A stretch of 64,000 nt of DNA from assembly GCA_946902985.2 (NCBI GenBank), contig OX336397.1, positions 190,406,813 to 190,470,812 of the forward strand, in the 5' to 3' direction. The stretch comes from Meconema thalassinum (Eukaryota; Arthropoda; Insecta; Orthoptera; Tettigoniidae). Position numbers and translations under genes: made by a program. The notes beneath the pieces were generated by a model. It searched no databases. It was not told where the DNA came from and worked only from the letters and a program-made list of their open reading frames with translations. Shown in pieces: positions 22,665 through 32,399 of this stretch; position 1 is the stretch's first letter; the number at the start of each line of letters is the position of its first letter.

Positions 22665-22815
22665 ATTAACTCGACCACGGTGACGCACTATTTCGTGCCT
22701 TGCTAGCATCAGGAGAATGTGGGTATGAATCCAACCTAGGCCATCCTGAAAATTGTTTTCGAGGTTTCCCTTTTCCACCCCCAGGCATATAAACAGCCCA
22801 CTTTCTCCTAACCGC
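22665..22815 (+). repeat. Diverged tRNA-derived SINE fragment
   Basis: 'gggtatgaatccaacctagg' resembles a decayed B-box (GGTTCGAATCC-like). It is followed by 'gaggtttcccttttccaccc' and 'aggcatataaacag', which resemble the body words of the SINE family seen at 24.0 and 43.3 kb in opposite orientation. Confidence 0.4.
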
Positions 22816-23104
22816 ATAGGTATAGTTATTACTCTTGTTCTTATCAAAGAGAATGTTGGTTGTAGTAGCTTGAACGTTGTTCTAAGGGCAGAACAGTGAG
22901 GCTATCAGCCCCTGTATTATACGTTATAATATTTTCCTTATTTCCAATGATAGCGGTACTCCCTTGTTGTTGTTCGAGATTCATTTGAGGAGATTGGACA
23001 TCGCGATCATTTAGCCCAGTGTACTTTGGTGAGTGTACTTCTGTCTGATAAACTGTGGTAGTGTAATGGCTGTATTAATGAATTCAGTTAAGGTGAGGAT
23101 TACG

Positions 23105-23343
23105 AGGAATGCAGCTGAGGCTTTAAGTTAGGAACCTCCCCGGCATTCTCCTGGAGTAGAAGTGGGAAACCACGGAAAGCCACTTCCAGGATGGCGGAGG
23201 TGGTAATCGTACCCGCCTCTTCTCTGCATTCCTCACGGGCTGAGTGGTCCCCACTCCAGTCCTCAGGCCGGAAATAAATTTATTGGCAGAGCTGGTAATC
23301 GAACAGGGACCTCTGGGATGCTAGCCACTGCGCCACGAGCCGC
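23105..23343 (-). repeat. tRNA-derived SINE
   Basis: On the minus strand the head reads TGGCGCAGTGG (exact A-box TRGYNNARNNG) and, about 28 nt later, TGTTCGATTACC (B-box with few changes). The tail side contains the 'gtgggaaaccacgg' body word shared with copies at 24.1, 39.7 and 43.5 kb. No target duplication was checked successfully. Confidence 0.65.
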
Positions 23344-23637
23344 CAAAGCATAAGTTTGGCAGTTGTTATTGGTAAATCTTGATCGTGTAATTTTTTGATA
23401 AACTGTGTTTGTTTGGTGTCTGTAGTAGTTTGCCTGGCTGTATTCATTGTGGTCTAGAAATGATCTGATGCCCCGGGACTTGAAGTAGGCCTATGTTTCC
23501 ATTCCGACATTTGCCCAGACGAAGAGTGGGAATAATCCAACAAATACCACACTGATGATGGACGATGTCAGTGCCAGAGTTGGAACCTTGAATCTCTTAA
23601 ATTGCCTAGAATAATTGTCTACGTTTAGAAACGAAGA

Positions 23638-23656
23638 TAATAATAATAATAATCAT
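23638..23656. repeat. AAT microsatellite
   Basis: (taa)n run of about five to six units. Similar AAT runs occur at about 24590-24612 and 25033-25052. Confidence 0.85.
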
Positions 23657-23825
23657 ATATATGTCTATCTCTTAGAATCCCCGTTTCAACGGGGTTGGGG
23701 ATCGGATGTAATGATTTCTTTTCCTTCTTAGTGGAGGGTGATTTTACGGCCAGATGCCCTAACTAACCCCAACTTCTTGAGAGGATTGTGGTGTTTGAAG
23801 CCATATTTTCAGTGCTGCCTTAGTA

Positions 23826-24007
23826 AACAAGAGTTTAGTGCTTTTCTGTCGGTCAATACGAATGTACCCAAAAGAGATGGGTTATGCCCTAATCCTGAAA
23901 TAAATTACATTTTATTAATCTCATGTAATTTATTTCAGGATTAGGGCATAACCCATCTCTTTTGGGTACATTCGTGTTGACCGACTGAAAAGCACTAAAC
24001 TCTTGTT
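23826..24007. repeat. Near-perfect inverted repeat, 85-bp arms, 12-nt loop
   Basis: The left arm 23826-23910 and right arm 23923-24007 are reverse complements with only about two mismatches (ctgtcggtcaatacg against cagtcggtcaacacg). The loop is tttattaatctc. The arm starts aacaagagtttagtgc and ends aataaattacat. If transcribed it would form a long double-stranded hairpin. There is no ORF through it. It could be a young MITE, a hairpin-RNA locus, or a template-switch or assembly artefact. Confidence 0.9.
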
Positions 24008-24039
24008 CTTGAGAGGAGTTAACGAGAGATGAAATGAGT

Positions 24040-24185
24040 GAAAGAGAATGAAACTAGGCAGGGCAGGAAGGAAGTGGCCGTGACCTATTAAAAGGTACCG
24101 CCCTAGAATTTGCTTGGAGTTGAAAATGGGAAACCACGGAGAAAGGATGGAGCTCACGTCTCGCTGTGTTGAATTTGGAGAGTGG
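24040..24185 (-). repeat. SINE fragment, same family as 43313-43636
   Basis: Shares 'gaagtggccgtgacct', the ggtac...cctagaatttgc...tggagttgaaaatggga word order and 'gggaaaccacgg' with the full SINE at 43.3 kb. The tRNA-like head is missing or decayed. Confidence 0.7.
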
Positions 24186-24205
24186 ATCGCCTAAAAATAA
24201 CAATA

Positions 24206-24554
24206 ATAATAACTCCCAGATACTATGAAAAAGGGAAAATAAATCTTAGAGGTGATCTTCTCAAAATGAACTCTAATAGATTAACCAAACAAACCTTTGA
24301 TTTCTTCCGTAACTACGAAAAGAAACCCACATGGTTTCAAGAAACTGAAAACGGCCTAGTAGAATTTAAAAGGAAATTACAGAATATTCACTGTTCAATT
24401 AACAAGCAAAACTAATTAATAAAAACGAAAATATATGGTTGCAAGACAAAACTACGTTAAATCCAAACCCATCAACTTGGAAGAAGAGAGGAAAAGATCA
24501 GAAAGAATGATGAGATACCGGGCACAAATTAAAGAACGACACACAGAGAAATGA
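24206..24554 (+). pseudogene. C-terminal fragment of a LINE ORF2
   Basis: A frame encoding KINLRGDLLKMNSNRLTKQ, then FDFFRNYEKKPTWFQETE, then (after a frame change near 24415) LEEERKRSERMMRYRAQIK, with stop at 24552-24554. The MNSNRLTKQ...FDFF...TWFQET pattern resembles the extreme C-terminus of insect non-LTR retrotransposon proteins. No RT domain is present, so this looks like a short 5'-truncated insertion. An AAT-repeat tail follows directly at 24590, as expected for a LINE 3' end. Confidence 0.5.
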
Positions 24555-24589
24555 TTGATTCAACGTACCCGAAGCAGTGTGAAACGAAA

Positions 24590-24612
24590 GAATAATAATA
24601 ATAATAATAATA
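24590..24612. repeat. AAT microsatellite, probable LINE tail
   Basis: (ataata)n right after the stop of the LINE fragment. It could be that element's 3' tail. Confidence 0.7.
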
Positions 24613-25975
24613 CGGTAATAATTATTATCTCTAAATATTATTCCCCATTTTACGGGATCGGAGACAAGGTGAGGAGAACTATTTCATGGGGACTGACGTT
24701 GGCCTTGCACGTTAACGCACGAATCCGTTCAGGTCAATAATGACAGTACGTAATATTTCTAAGAGTACGGTAGGTAACTTTCCAGTTTGATGATCAATTT
24801 ACCGGTATCTATTTTTCCGGGTACCAGTTTGGCTGGGCATCTTATATTCCATGTTCCAATACGCTGTTCCCTAAGGGGATTAAGGAAAAGGTCTAGGGCT
24901 AGGTAATGGGGGCAAAGGGTTTAAGTTCCAGTTTCCGGGAAAGAAGATGCCAATTAAATTTAGGTTATTGATGGGATATGTATTTATATCATTAAGTTTT
25001 GTAATATGTCACCGGTGCATAAGAATAGCCGATATAATAATAATAATAATAAAAAGTCTGATTATTGTTAGAAAAACATCCCTAGTGTCACAGTTTTTCT
25101 TACATCGTGCCTAGGCTATTTATCAACAGCAATAACTTCGCCCCCAAGTTTTTATTGCTGCTAGCAATATCGTCACCAAGTTAGTGTCTTCCACGTACGG
25201 TCCCTCGCGGCAAAATATTAAGATCTGAGAGTTTTTGAGTTCCATGTACGGATAATTGAATTACACTTCATAAATTTCATAAAGAAGTCGATTCTTACAA
25301 CCAGAGTTCTGCTTGGACACGTTCATGCCCTGTTTAGATTAATATTTTGATTGGCGAGGATACACAGGTTTAAATGTGTAACTAGAAATTTATCTATGCC
25401 GACAATTATACAAGTTACGCGGAGATAGAATGTATAAGTTGGTACGGATAAATGCATCTTCGAATCTCTTCCGTTTACAGTTGGTTCTGAGGGAGATATG
25501 GTGTGTTTGGTTTTGAAGTGGGATTCTTGTAACACGAGTCGGAAGTATTGTTTTACATTTTCTGTAACTCCCTGTATCCAGTTGCTGACAATTTCTTAGT
25601 AGTCATGGTGTGACTTGAGTTAACTGTTACGTTGAAAGGTTTGTAGTGGAATTCTCTGCCCCGTCATATTGTGCTCATAATTGTGTAAAACCAACTTATA
25701 GGACGCTTCATTTCTGTGGCTGGCACCAGTAAATCCTCATTCTATCGCAATGATAGATCTTAATATTTTACTCGATATTTTACCCTTACTGACTTAAGTT
25801 AATATCATTTTAAGTCGAGCGCTAATCTCTTCTTCTCACTGTGTACATGGAGGGTTATATTCTCATTACTGTAGTCTTATTTGAATTCTGAAATTTCCTC
25901 ATTTGATAATGATAGTGATTTGGTGTACTGGTATGTGGCTTCTTATAATTCTTAAGCGCACTTTGTGTGTTCTAG
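24613..25975. other. 5' flank or intron of the host gene, no feature seen
   Basis: No reading frame or repeat was recognised apart from an AAT run near 25033-25052. Any 5'-UTR exon and promoter of the gene starting at 25976 could lie here or further upstream. Confidence 0.4.
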
Positions 25976-26057
25976 TTTGCTGGACATTATGGAGCAACAA
26001 CCACTCATTAAGAGTGAGCCAGAATGGCCGTCTCAAACTGATGAATTGCCTAATATT
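25976..26057 (+). CDS. Host gene coding exon 1 (ATG at 25989)
   Basis: The ATG at 25989 opens 23 codons: MEQQPLIKSEPEWP, then SQTDELPNI. It ends at a consensus donor, att|gtaagt (26058). A pyrimidine-rich acceptor, tgtgtgttctag, ends at 25975, so the exon probably follows a non-coding first exon. Upstream in-frame codons stay open to a TAA at 25953, but no earlier ATG exists. The KSEPEW word near the N-terminus is typical of insect C2H2 zinc-finger proteins as I know them. IKSE fits the SUMO acceptor consensus psi-K-x-E. Phase 0 at the 3' end. Confidence 0.72.
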
Positions 26058-26217
26058 GTAAGTTGTATTTATTGTGTATATCGTGTAACATAGCAATCTT
26101 AGTGATGTGCATGACAAGCAAGTTTTAGTGACATAATACTTGCACACCGTGAGAACACGTGTATAAAAAATATTAGTAATTCTGCACGCCGTGAGAACAT
26201 GCCTTTTCGTAACTTTT

Positions 26218-26235
26218 CATCATCATCATCATCAT
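26218..26235 (-). repeat. LINE 3' tail microsatellite
   Basis: catcatcatcatcatcat on the plus strand, read as (atg)n on the element strand. It overlaps the stop codon of the ORF and ends at the target duplication. Confidence 0.9.
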
Positions 26236-29210
26236 TTCCCCTTATCCAGCTCCTGCCGGGTCGGGGTATTTATGGCACTTCTCCACTTTCCTCTTTCCTT
26301 CCACCATTCTTCTTCCACGATCTTGTCCCAGTCCAGATTTCTTTTTCTTACGCCGTTCTTCACTGAATCCATCCACCTTGTTCTAGGTCTTCCTCTTGGT
26401 CTCTTACCCTTGCACTTCGCCTCCAGCATCTGTCTTGGTATTCTATTTTCCTCCATCCTCTTTACATGTCCAAACCACCTTAGTTTATTCTTCTCAATTC
26501 TCTCATTTAGTTTTCCCATCCCAACTTCCTTCCTAACATCTTCATTCCTCACTCTGTCTTTCCTTGTCTTTCCTATCATACTTCGTAGGAATTTCATTTC
26601 ACTGGCTTGGATTCTACTCTCTTGCCTGCTTGTCAGGGTCCAAGTCTCAGCTGCATAAGTTAATATGGGTACATAGTACACTTTATACATTACCTCCTTG
26701 CTTTTCCTTGGTACTTCCTTATCCCAAACAAGTTTTCTTACACTTTGATAGAATGCATTGCTCTGCTGTACCCTCCTGCCAATCTCCATGTCCAACCTAC
26801 CAGTTTGCATCAATTCACTTCCTAGGTATTTGAACGTGTCCACAATTTCCAAACTCTGACTTCCAATTTTCACAGTGCCCTTTCCTTGTCTTTCCCCTCT
26901 TGTCATCACCATGGTCTTGCTTTTCTCTATACTGATTTTCAGGCCATACTTCTGAATATTTTCGTTCAGTGCATCTAGTTGTTTTTGCACTTCTTCGGTG
27001 TTCCTTCCCCAGACCACAATATCATCTGCAAATAACAGTAACTTCATTTCTTTATGTCCATATGCTTCCTTTGTTTCCTTTACAATTTCATCCATCACCA
27101 TTATGAACAAGAGAGGTGACAGCACACTCCCCTGTCTTAGTCCAGTCTTGTTCCTAAACCAATCTGTCTTTCCAACTGGGGTCAGTACCCTGCTAACACA
27201 GTTGTTGTACATTGCTTGCACCATTTCCAACATTTCTCTTCCCAGTCTCTTCTTAACCATGGTTTCCCATACCTTCTCTCTGGGGACACTATCATATGCC
27301 TTTTCTAGATCTATGAAAGTCATGATCAAATCCTCTCCATATTCCCAGTTCTTTTCCATCACCTGCCTCAAGCTAAAGATTGGGTCCACTGTGGATCTTC
27401 CACTCCTGAAGCCATACTGTTCCTCTTGCAACTCTCCTTCCACCTTTCTTCTCATTCTTCTTTCTAATATCCTTTCCAGTATTTTTACTATCTGTGATAT
27501 GAGGGTGATCCCTCTATAGTTATCACACACCTTCTTGTCCCCCTTCTTAAACACTGGTATTATTAGCCCTTTCTTCCAGTCTTCTGGTACACATTTCCAT
27601 TTCCACACACACTTTAGCAGTCGATACAGCCATTGCATACCAACAGGTCCAGCAGCCTTTATCATTTCTACACTGACTCCATCCACCCCTGTTGCTTTTC
27701 CCATCTTCATTTTCTGTACTGCTAATTCCACCTCCAGCATTGTTATATCATCTTCTGTTATAGAGTCGTCAGGTTGTGTCACTTCCATCTCACCAGTACC
27801 ATTGCTCACATTCAAAAGCTTATCGAAATACTCCTTCCATCGTCCCTTTATCTCTTCTGGGTGTGTTAACAACTCTCCATCTTCCTTTTTCACTAGCTTT
27901 GTAGTAACTCTTTCTTTCCTCTTACTTCTTAGAAGCCCATACAGCATCCTTTTACTGCCACTTACATCTGTTTCCATTCTTCGTGTAAATTCTTCCCAAC
28001 TTTTCTTCTTTTCTTCTCCTACCACTTTCTTACACCTCCGTTTGCTGTCGTGATACTTCCTTTTGCTTTCTTCTGTTTGATCTCGGTTCCATTCTTTCCA
28101 TGCAGACTTCTTTTCTTTCACTGCTTTCCTCACTTCCTCATTCCACCATGGTGTCTCCTTCTCTTTCACTCTTGTTGACGTCCTACCACAAGCACTCTCT
28201 GCTGCACCAACAAATGCCTTTTTAAAGTGAGACCATTCCTCTTCTATGTTTTCCACTTCAGTAACTGGGATTTGTTGCTTCAATCTCTCCTGAAAATCTT
28301 CCTGTACAGCTTTGTCTTTCAATTTCCATACTTTTATTTTACTTTCTCTGATCTCCTTTAGGTTTTCCAATTTTCCCCATCTAAATTTTGCCACCACAGC
28401 TCTATGGTCCCCATCAAATGCTTCTCCTGGTAAAGCTGTCACATCTATCAGCTTTCTGCGATTAGTCCTTTCCACCAGAAAGTAGTCAATTACTGATTTT
28501 GTTCTTCTATCGCCCCAACCATATCTCGTAATTTTCCTGCTGTTTTTCTTCCGAAACCATGAATTACCCACTATCAGTCCATTCCTTTCACAAAAGTTTA
28601 CAAGTTCCTCTCCTTCCCGGTTCTTTTTCCCATATCCATATGGTCCAATGACTTCTTCCTTTCCTTGTCTCTCGTTTCCGACTTGTGCATTCATATCTCC
28701 CATGATCACCACTTCTGCATCTGATATTACTCTTTCTACATCCTCCAGGAATACTTCAATATCTTCTTCTCTGTTTCCAGTCTGTGGTGCATACACTTGT
28801 ATGAAGTCCATCACGTCATTTTTCATCTTCATTCTAATTTTCATTATTCTGTCACTCACACACTCGACCACTTCAACATACTCCTCCAGTTGTTTCGAGG
28901 TTATCAGTCCCACGCCATTTTTGGCCTCTTGGCCACCACTCCAGTATAATGTATATCCTTTCCTCAATTTCTTCCTTCCTTTACCTTTCCATTTCACTTC
29001 ACTCAGCCCCATCAATCCAACATTCTCCCTCTCCATGAAGTCTACCACCTCCTCCACTTTGCCTGTCAGGGTCATGACATTCATGATTCCCACTTTCATT
29101 TCGGTTACTGGTCGCCCATTTCTCACAGTTCCCCCAGTACCAAAAGAACTGCGCGTCGCCTGCAGGGTACGCCCTAACCTTTTCCGATTCATTCGAAGTG
29201 CCATTTCCAT
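26232..29210 (-). CDS. Endonuclease-reverse transcriptase of the RTE-like LINE
   Basis: Intact 992-codon ORF. An N-terminal APE-type endonuclease covers about residues 38-290: MNVMTL near the start, SEVKWKGKG (the catalytic Glu), IQVYAPQTG, MGDMNAQVG, and a final DGDHRAVVA. Reverse transcriptase follows at about 470-770: GVDGVSVEMI, YGFRSGRST, FIDLEKAYDSVPR, GLRQGSVLSPLLF, and the catalytic FADD at 727-730. The C-terminal region has HVKRMEENRIPRQ and KGKRPRGRPRTRWMDS, the familiar tail of such LINEs. The protein cuts the target and copies its RNA into it. The first ATG at 29210 was taken; a later start near residue 38 is possible. No frameshift or stop is seen, so this copy may still be active. 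The stop TGA lies inside the ATG/TGA tail repeat. Confidence 0.93.
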   Translation of the reverse strand: MEMALRMNRKRLGRTLQATRSSFGTGGTVRNGRPVTEMKVGIMNVMTLTGKVEEVVDFMERENVGLMGLSEVKWKGKGRKKLRKGYTLYWSGGQEAKNGVGLITSKQLEEYVEVVECVSDRIMKIRMKMKNDVMDFIQVYAPQTGNREEDIEVFLEDVERVISDAEVVIMGDMNAQVGNERQGKEEVIGPYGYGKKNREGEELVNFCERNGLIVGNSWFRKKNSRKITRYGWGDRRTKSVIDYFLVERTNRRKLIDVTALPGEAFDGDHRAVVAKFRWGKLENLKEIRESKIKVWKLKDKAVQEDFQERLKQQIPVTEVENIEEEWSHFKKAFVGAAESACGRTSTRVKEKETPWWNEEVRKAVKEKKSAWKEWNRDQTEESKRKYHDSKRRCKKVVGEEKKKSWEEFTRRMETDVSGSKRMLYGLLRSKRKERVTTKLVKKEDGELLTHPEEIKGRWKEYFDKLLNVSNGTGEMEVTQPDDSITEDDITMLEVELAVQKMKMGKATGVDGVSVEMIKAAGPVGMQWLYRLLKCVWKWKCVPEDWKKGLIIPVFKKGDKKVCDNYRGITLISQIVKILERILERRMRRKVEGELQEEQYGFRSGRSTVDPIFSLRQVMEKNWEYGEDLIMTFIDLEKAYDSVPREKVWETMVKKRLGREMLEMVQAMYNNCVSRVLTPVGKTDWFRNKTGLRQGSVLSPLLFIMVMDEIVKETKEAYGHKEMKLLLFADDIVVWGRNTEEVQKQLDALNENIQKYGLKISIEKSKTMVMTRGERQGKGTVKIGSQSLEIVDTFKYLGSELMQTGRLDMEIGRRVQQSNAFYQSVRKLVWDKEVPRKSKEVMYKVYYVPILTYAAETWTLTSRQESRIQASEMKFLRSMIGKTRKDRVRNEDVRKEVGMGKLNERIEKNKLRWFGHVKRMEENRIPRQMLEAKCKGKRPRGRPRTRWMDSVKNGVRKRNLDWDKIVEEEWWKERGKWRSAINTPTRQELDKGK

Positions 29211-29917
29211 TTTAGGCTATTATTACGATGGGGTCGCCACTCCCAAAGGCATTTTATGAAGCTACTGCCAGCTATTATACAGGCCGCCCCTAACATGGGA
29301 AACAGACGCCCTTGCAGCCGCCCCTAACCTGGGAAACAGACGCTGCCGATTGATGCTGTACTCTTACTATTCCCTGAGTATTGGGTTGCCTCTTCCGCAA
29401 TCTCCACCGTTCCGAAGTCCATCTTCTCCGCTGCAGATTCCGTTGAGGTCTTCGCACGTAACCCTGTGCACGGGGCCTATGTTATACCCCATAGGACTGG
29501 GTCCTCACCAGAACTTAGCCGGTACTGTAGTTCCGTGGTATATTACAGTACCGTTGCCCACCCCCGCGACGTGGACGCGCCTGGCAAGAGTTATCCATGT
29601 AGCCAATTAAAATTGCCTCATGGACCGGGTTAAGGAGCTGTCTAAATCCAGCCTCGTAACTTTTAACGAGGTATATTATTGAAAATATGGGATTTATGAT
29701 TTACATACCTTTCTCGGAGTTGTTGGGAGTCGTTTCACAATCTCAACTACAACTGCCGCACTTCAATAATATTTTTTTACGAAAATAAAGAATTTTTATC
29801 GTGTTCGTTTCACTACGGACGCCATCTTGGACACTCGACAGACGGACATGTGACTACGTTAGCAACATGTCGCACACAAAATTCACCATTCACCATTTCA
29901 CACGTAAAGACTTAAAG

Positions 29918-30435
29918 TACTGCCTGGCCGAAAATTACTGGTAGTACCTCAAGCAAGGGGGTCTGGGGCGTAAGCCCCAGGTTAGGGTTGTTTTTGTATG
30001 TAAAACATTAATAAGATAGAATTTATGTCCGCTACTAGGTTAGGTACTGCCTGGCTGAAAATTACTGCTAGTACCATAAGCAAGGGGGTCTGGGGCGTAA
30101 GCCCCAGGTTAGGTTTGTTTCACACTACTTATATAGTTGAAATGAAGTCTCTAGGAGACATCTTTCTCTCTAAGTCAGGAATGCCAACCCCACGCATTTG
30201 TTACTATCTCGCACCGGGTATACAAAGAAACAAAAGAGCGTCGATAATGTAATATACTACTGCGCCAAATCTAACTCGTCAGTCGTACTTTAACCATGGA
30301 TTGTGTGACATGTGAAATTACTTCATAAATTCTATCTCATTAAAGTTTTACATACAAAATCAAACCTAACCTGGGGCTTACGCCCCAGACCCCCTTGCTT
30401 ATGGTACTAGCAGTAATTTTCGGCCAGGCAGTACC
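29918..30435. repeat. Inner inverted and direct repeats with a 'ggggcgtaagcccc' hairpin
   Basis: 'tactgcctggccgaaaatta' with 'agcaagggggtctggggcgt' occurs at about 29918 and 30043 and, inverted, at about 30350-30434. Each copy holds the small palindrome tggggcgtaagcccca. A diverged fourth copy lies at about 31075-31130. This is a dispersed repeat that makes up the core of the foldback element. Confidence 0.75.
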
Positions 30436-30704
30436 TAAAAAAATATTATTGAGGTGCGGCAGTTGTAGTTGAGATTGTGAAACGACTCCCAACAACTCCG
30501 AGAAAGGTATGTAAATCATAAATCCTATATTTTCAATAATATACCTCGTTAAAAGTTACGAAAAGGCATGATCTCACGGCGTGCAGAATTACCTCAAATA
30601 TTAGGTTAACCACGATGTTTAATATTTTATTTTTACACATAACTTAGTACACTTATTCTGTCTGCATGTTTTACATTGGCTCACATTTGTATAATACTTT
30701 CTAG

Positions 30705-30803
30705 GAATCTATTGACCTGTTACCCTCTTATAATCTGCTGGATGAGTCTGGTGATAATTACGAAGATAAAAAATGGGCAGTCAAATCGGAACTTGAAATA
30801 CAG
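30705..30803 (+). CDS. Host gene coding exon 2
   Basis: The acceptor tactttctag is followed by 33 codons: ESIDLLPSYNLLDESG, DNYEDKKWAVKSELEIQ, then a cag|gtattc donor, weaker than the others. The exon is phase 0 at both ends. It is strongly acidic and has one psi-K-x-E motif (VKSE). No other frame is open across it with splice sites. It is separated from exon 1 by an intron carrying a TIR element and an RTE-like LINE. Confidence 0.72.
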
Positions 30804-31419
30804 GTATTCATAGGTTCTATATTTCCTCTCATTTAAATATTTCTTATTTTAGCAGTGAGCATTTGCTGATGTTATTGTAATCATAATGCGAGTTCTTGGG
30901 ATCTACTGTATGTGAAGTCTACACCACACGCTGTGCTAACAGTAGCTAATTTATTTGTAATGCAGTTTCACTCTTCAGGTATACAGTATTTGTCTGAGGA
31001 TGAAACACAGCTTTAGTGATAACCTTTCACATCAAAACATGTAGTGTATGTCTCGAAAGCCCTATTAACAAAAAATTACTGCTTGTGCTACAAGCAAGGG
31101 GGTCAGGGGGATAACGACCAGGTTAGGTTCGTGTATGTATGGAAAGCCTTATTAACAAAATGGCTGCAGTGATGAAGTATCGACGACATCACGAAGGATA
31201 CTAAATGTTTACATAGCTATAGTAGCTTCCATGGTGGCCTAACGCTTGGAGGATCAGTCCAGAAAGTTTTTCATTTCGAAGGTGTAAAATAAGTATTACG
31301 ACGGTCTTGTGAGGTGCTATTGGTTCACTGAAGTGAAGGTGACCTGTGAAGGTGTTAGTGAAGTGAGCGTAACTGTAGTGAGATATTTATAGTCATATTG
31401 GAATTTGTAAATCATCACA

Positions 31420-32125
31420 TTGAGGTTAGGCATGGCGGGAAACAAAGATAAAAGAAACGCAACTCTCTCTTCAAATGTCAGTGCACAAGGAAAGGTTCCA
31501 GCCAAGCACGCATCAAGCTCGTCAGCTGTTTGCGGTGAAGTCTCATCCCCTCAACAGGGGAATAGCAGCCAGCGCTCTCCCTTAGCGACCAATGGTACTA
31601 CACGCAGCCCCTCGGACAAAGCAGGTAATGACATCTTATCACATGATAACTTCGGAAACTTGGTGCAGGGTATCGTTAAGATCTTATTCCAAAACAATGA
31701 CTTCCTTCAGCCCCTTGTGTCAGTTCTCGCACAAAAGGTAGGCGAGGAACTAAGGGAATCACTGGCTTTCAGCAATGAGCTGATATCAGAATTAAAACAT
31801 AAACTGAAAGCTTGCGAAAATGAAATTATTGAACTGAAGTCCTCACTTCACGACTAAATTGAGGAAACAGAACTATATTTAAGGAGGAACAATCTAAGAA
31901 TCTTTGGTGTGCCGGAACAGAGAAGTGAAAGCACAGACCAGCGCTCAATGTTGCCGCGAAGTTGAACGTTCCTTTGACCGTGGATGACATTGACCGCTCG
32001 CATAGGGTTGGAGCTCCAGGGGGTGGAAAGCCTAGAGCTATCCTGTGCAAGTTTATAATTGTACTGCGAGGTGACATCAAACATCGTGTGAGAAACGCAG
32101 CCGAGCTTAAAAAGCTCACCCCCTG
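31420..32125 (+). pseudogene. LINE ORF1 (RNA-binding protein) pseudogene
   Basis: An open frame of 145 codons from 31420 has a serine-rich N-terminus and then a coiled-coil-like stretch (ELREALAFS-type helices, ELKHKLKACENEIIELKSS). A TAA at 31855 is followed in frame by IEETELYLRRNNLRIFGVPE; after a frame change come VDDIDRSHRVGAPGGGKPRA and RNAAELKKL. The RRNNLRIFGVPE...DRSHRVG...KPRAI pattern is the RRM-like core of LINE ORF1 proteins. It binds the element RNA in intact relatives. Confidence 0.75.
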
Positions 32126-32399
32126 CTAAGTTCCAGGTACAATGAAGATAACTAACGTACTCATATTATTCACTCTTTTTCCTCCTTTTAATTTTTATTT
32201 TTAATTTACTTCATATAACTTACTTAAATAATTATGCAACATTTCATTTTAGGAACATCTTTTAATATTTAATATTTCTGGAAACTCTGTGTCTGTAGTT
32301 AGTAGGCCTACAGCTGAATTCCACTCCCCTCCTTCCAAGACAAGAACTTTACCGCTAACACTTAATACTTTTCCTATGAAAACATATGCAGATGATTAT

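Larger units (their letters stand above)
26218..29653 (-). mobile_element. Full-length RTE-like LINE
   Basis: Flanked by an exact 11-bp target duplication TCGTAACTTTT (26207-26217 and 29654-29664). It has one long ORF, a roughly 440-bp 5' leader containing a tandem pair of 'cctaacctgggaaacagacg'-like units (29283-29345), and a 3' end consisting only of a (GAT)n-type microsatellite. A short leader, a single endonuclease/RT ORF and a microsatellite tail fit the RTE/BovB group. It disrupts the left arm of the TIR element, so it is the younger insertion. It lies antisense in intron 1 of the host gene. Confidence 0.88.
26179..30589. mobile_element. TIR/foldback DNA element interrupted by a LINE
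   Basis: Ignoring the LINE, 26179-26217 plus 29665-29778 forms a left arm of 153 bp that is the near-exact reverse complement of 30437-30589. The ends read ATTCTGCACGCCGTGAGA and are flanked by TA on both sides (26177-26178, 30590-30591), so a TA target site is possible. Without the LINE the element is 964 bp and has no coding capacity. A second, inner inverted repeat (about 29918-30030 against 30322-30434) surrounds a further direct copy at about 30043-30122. Non-autonomous; the family is unknown. Confidence 0.72.

Noticed and set aside
26191..29259. Plus-strand serine/leucine-rich frames (26191-26658, 26998-27519, 27535-28053, 28648-29259)
   Set aside because: Antisense shadows of the intact LINE ORF.
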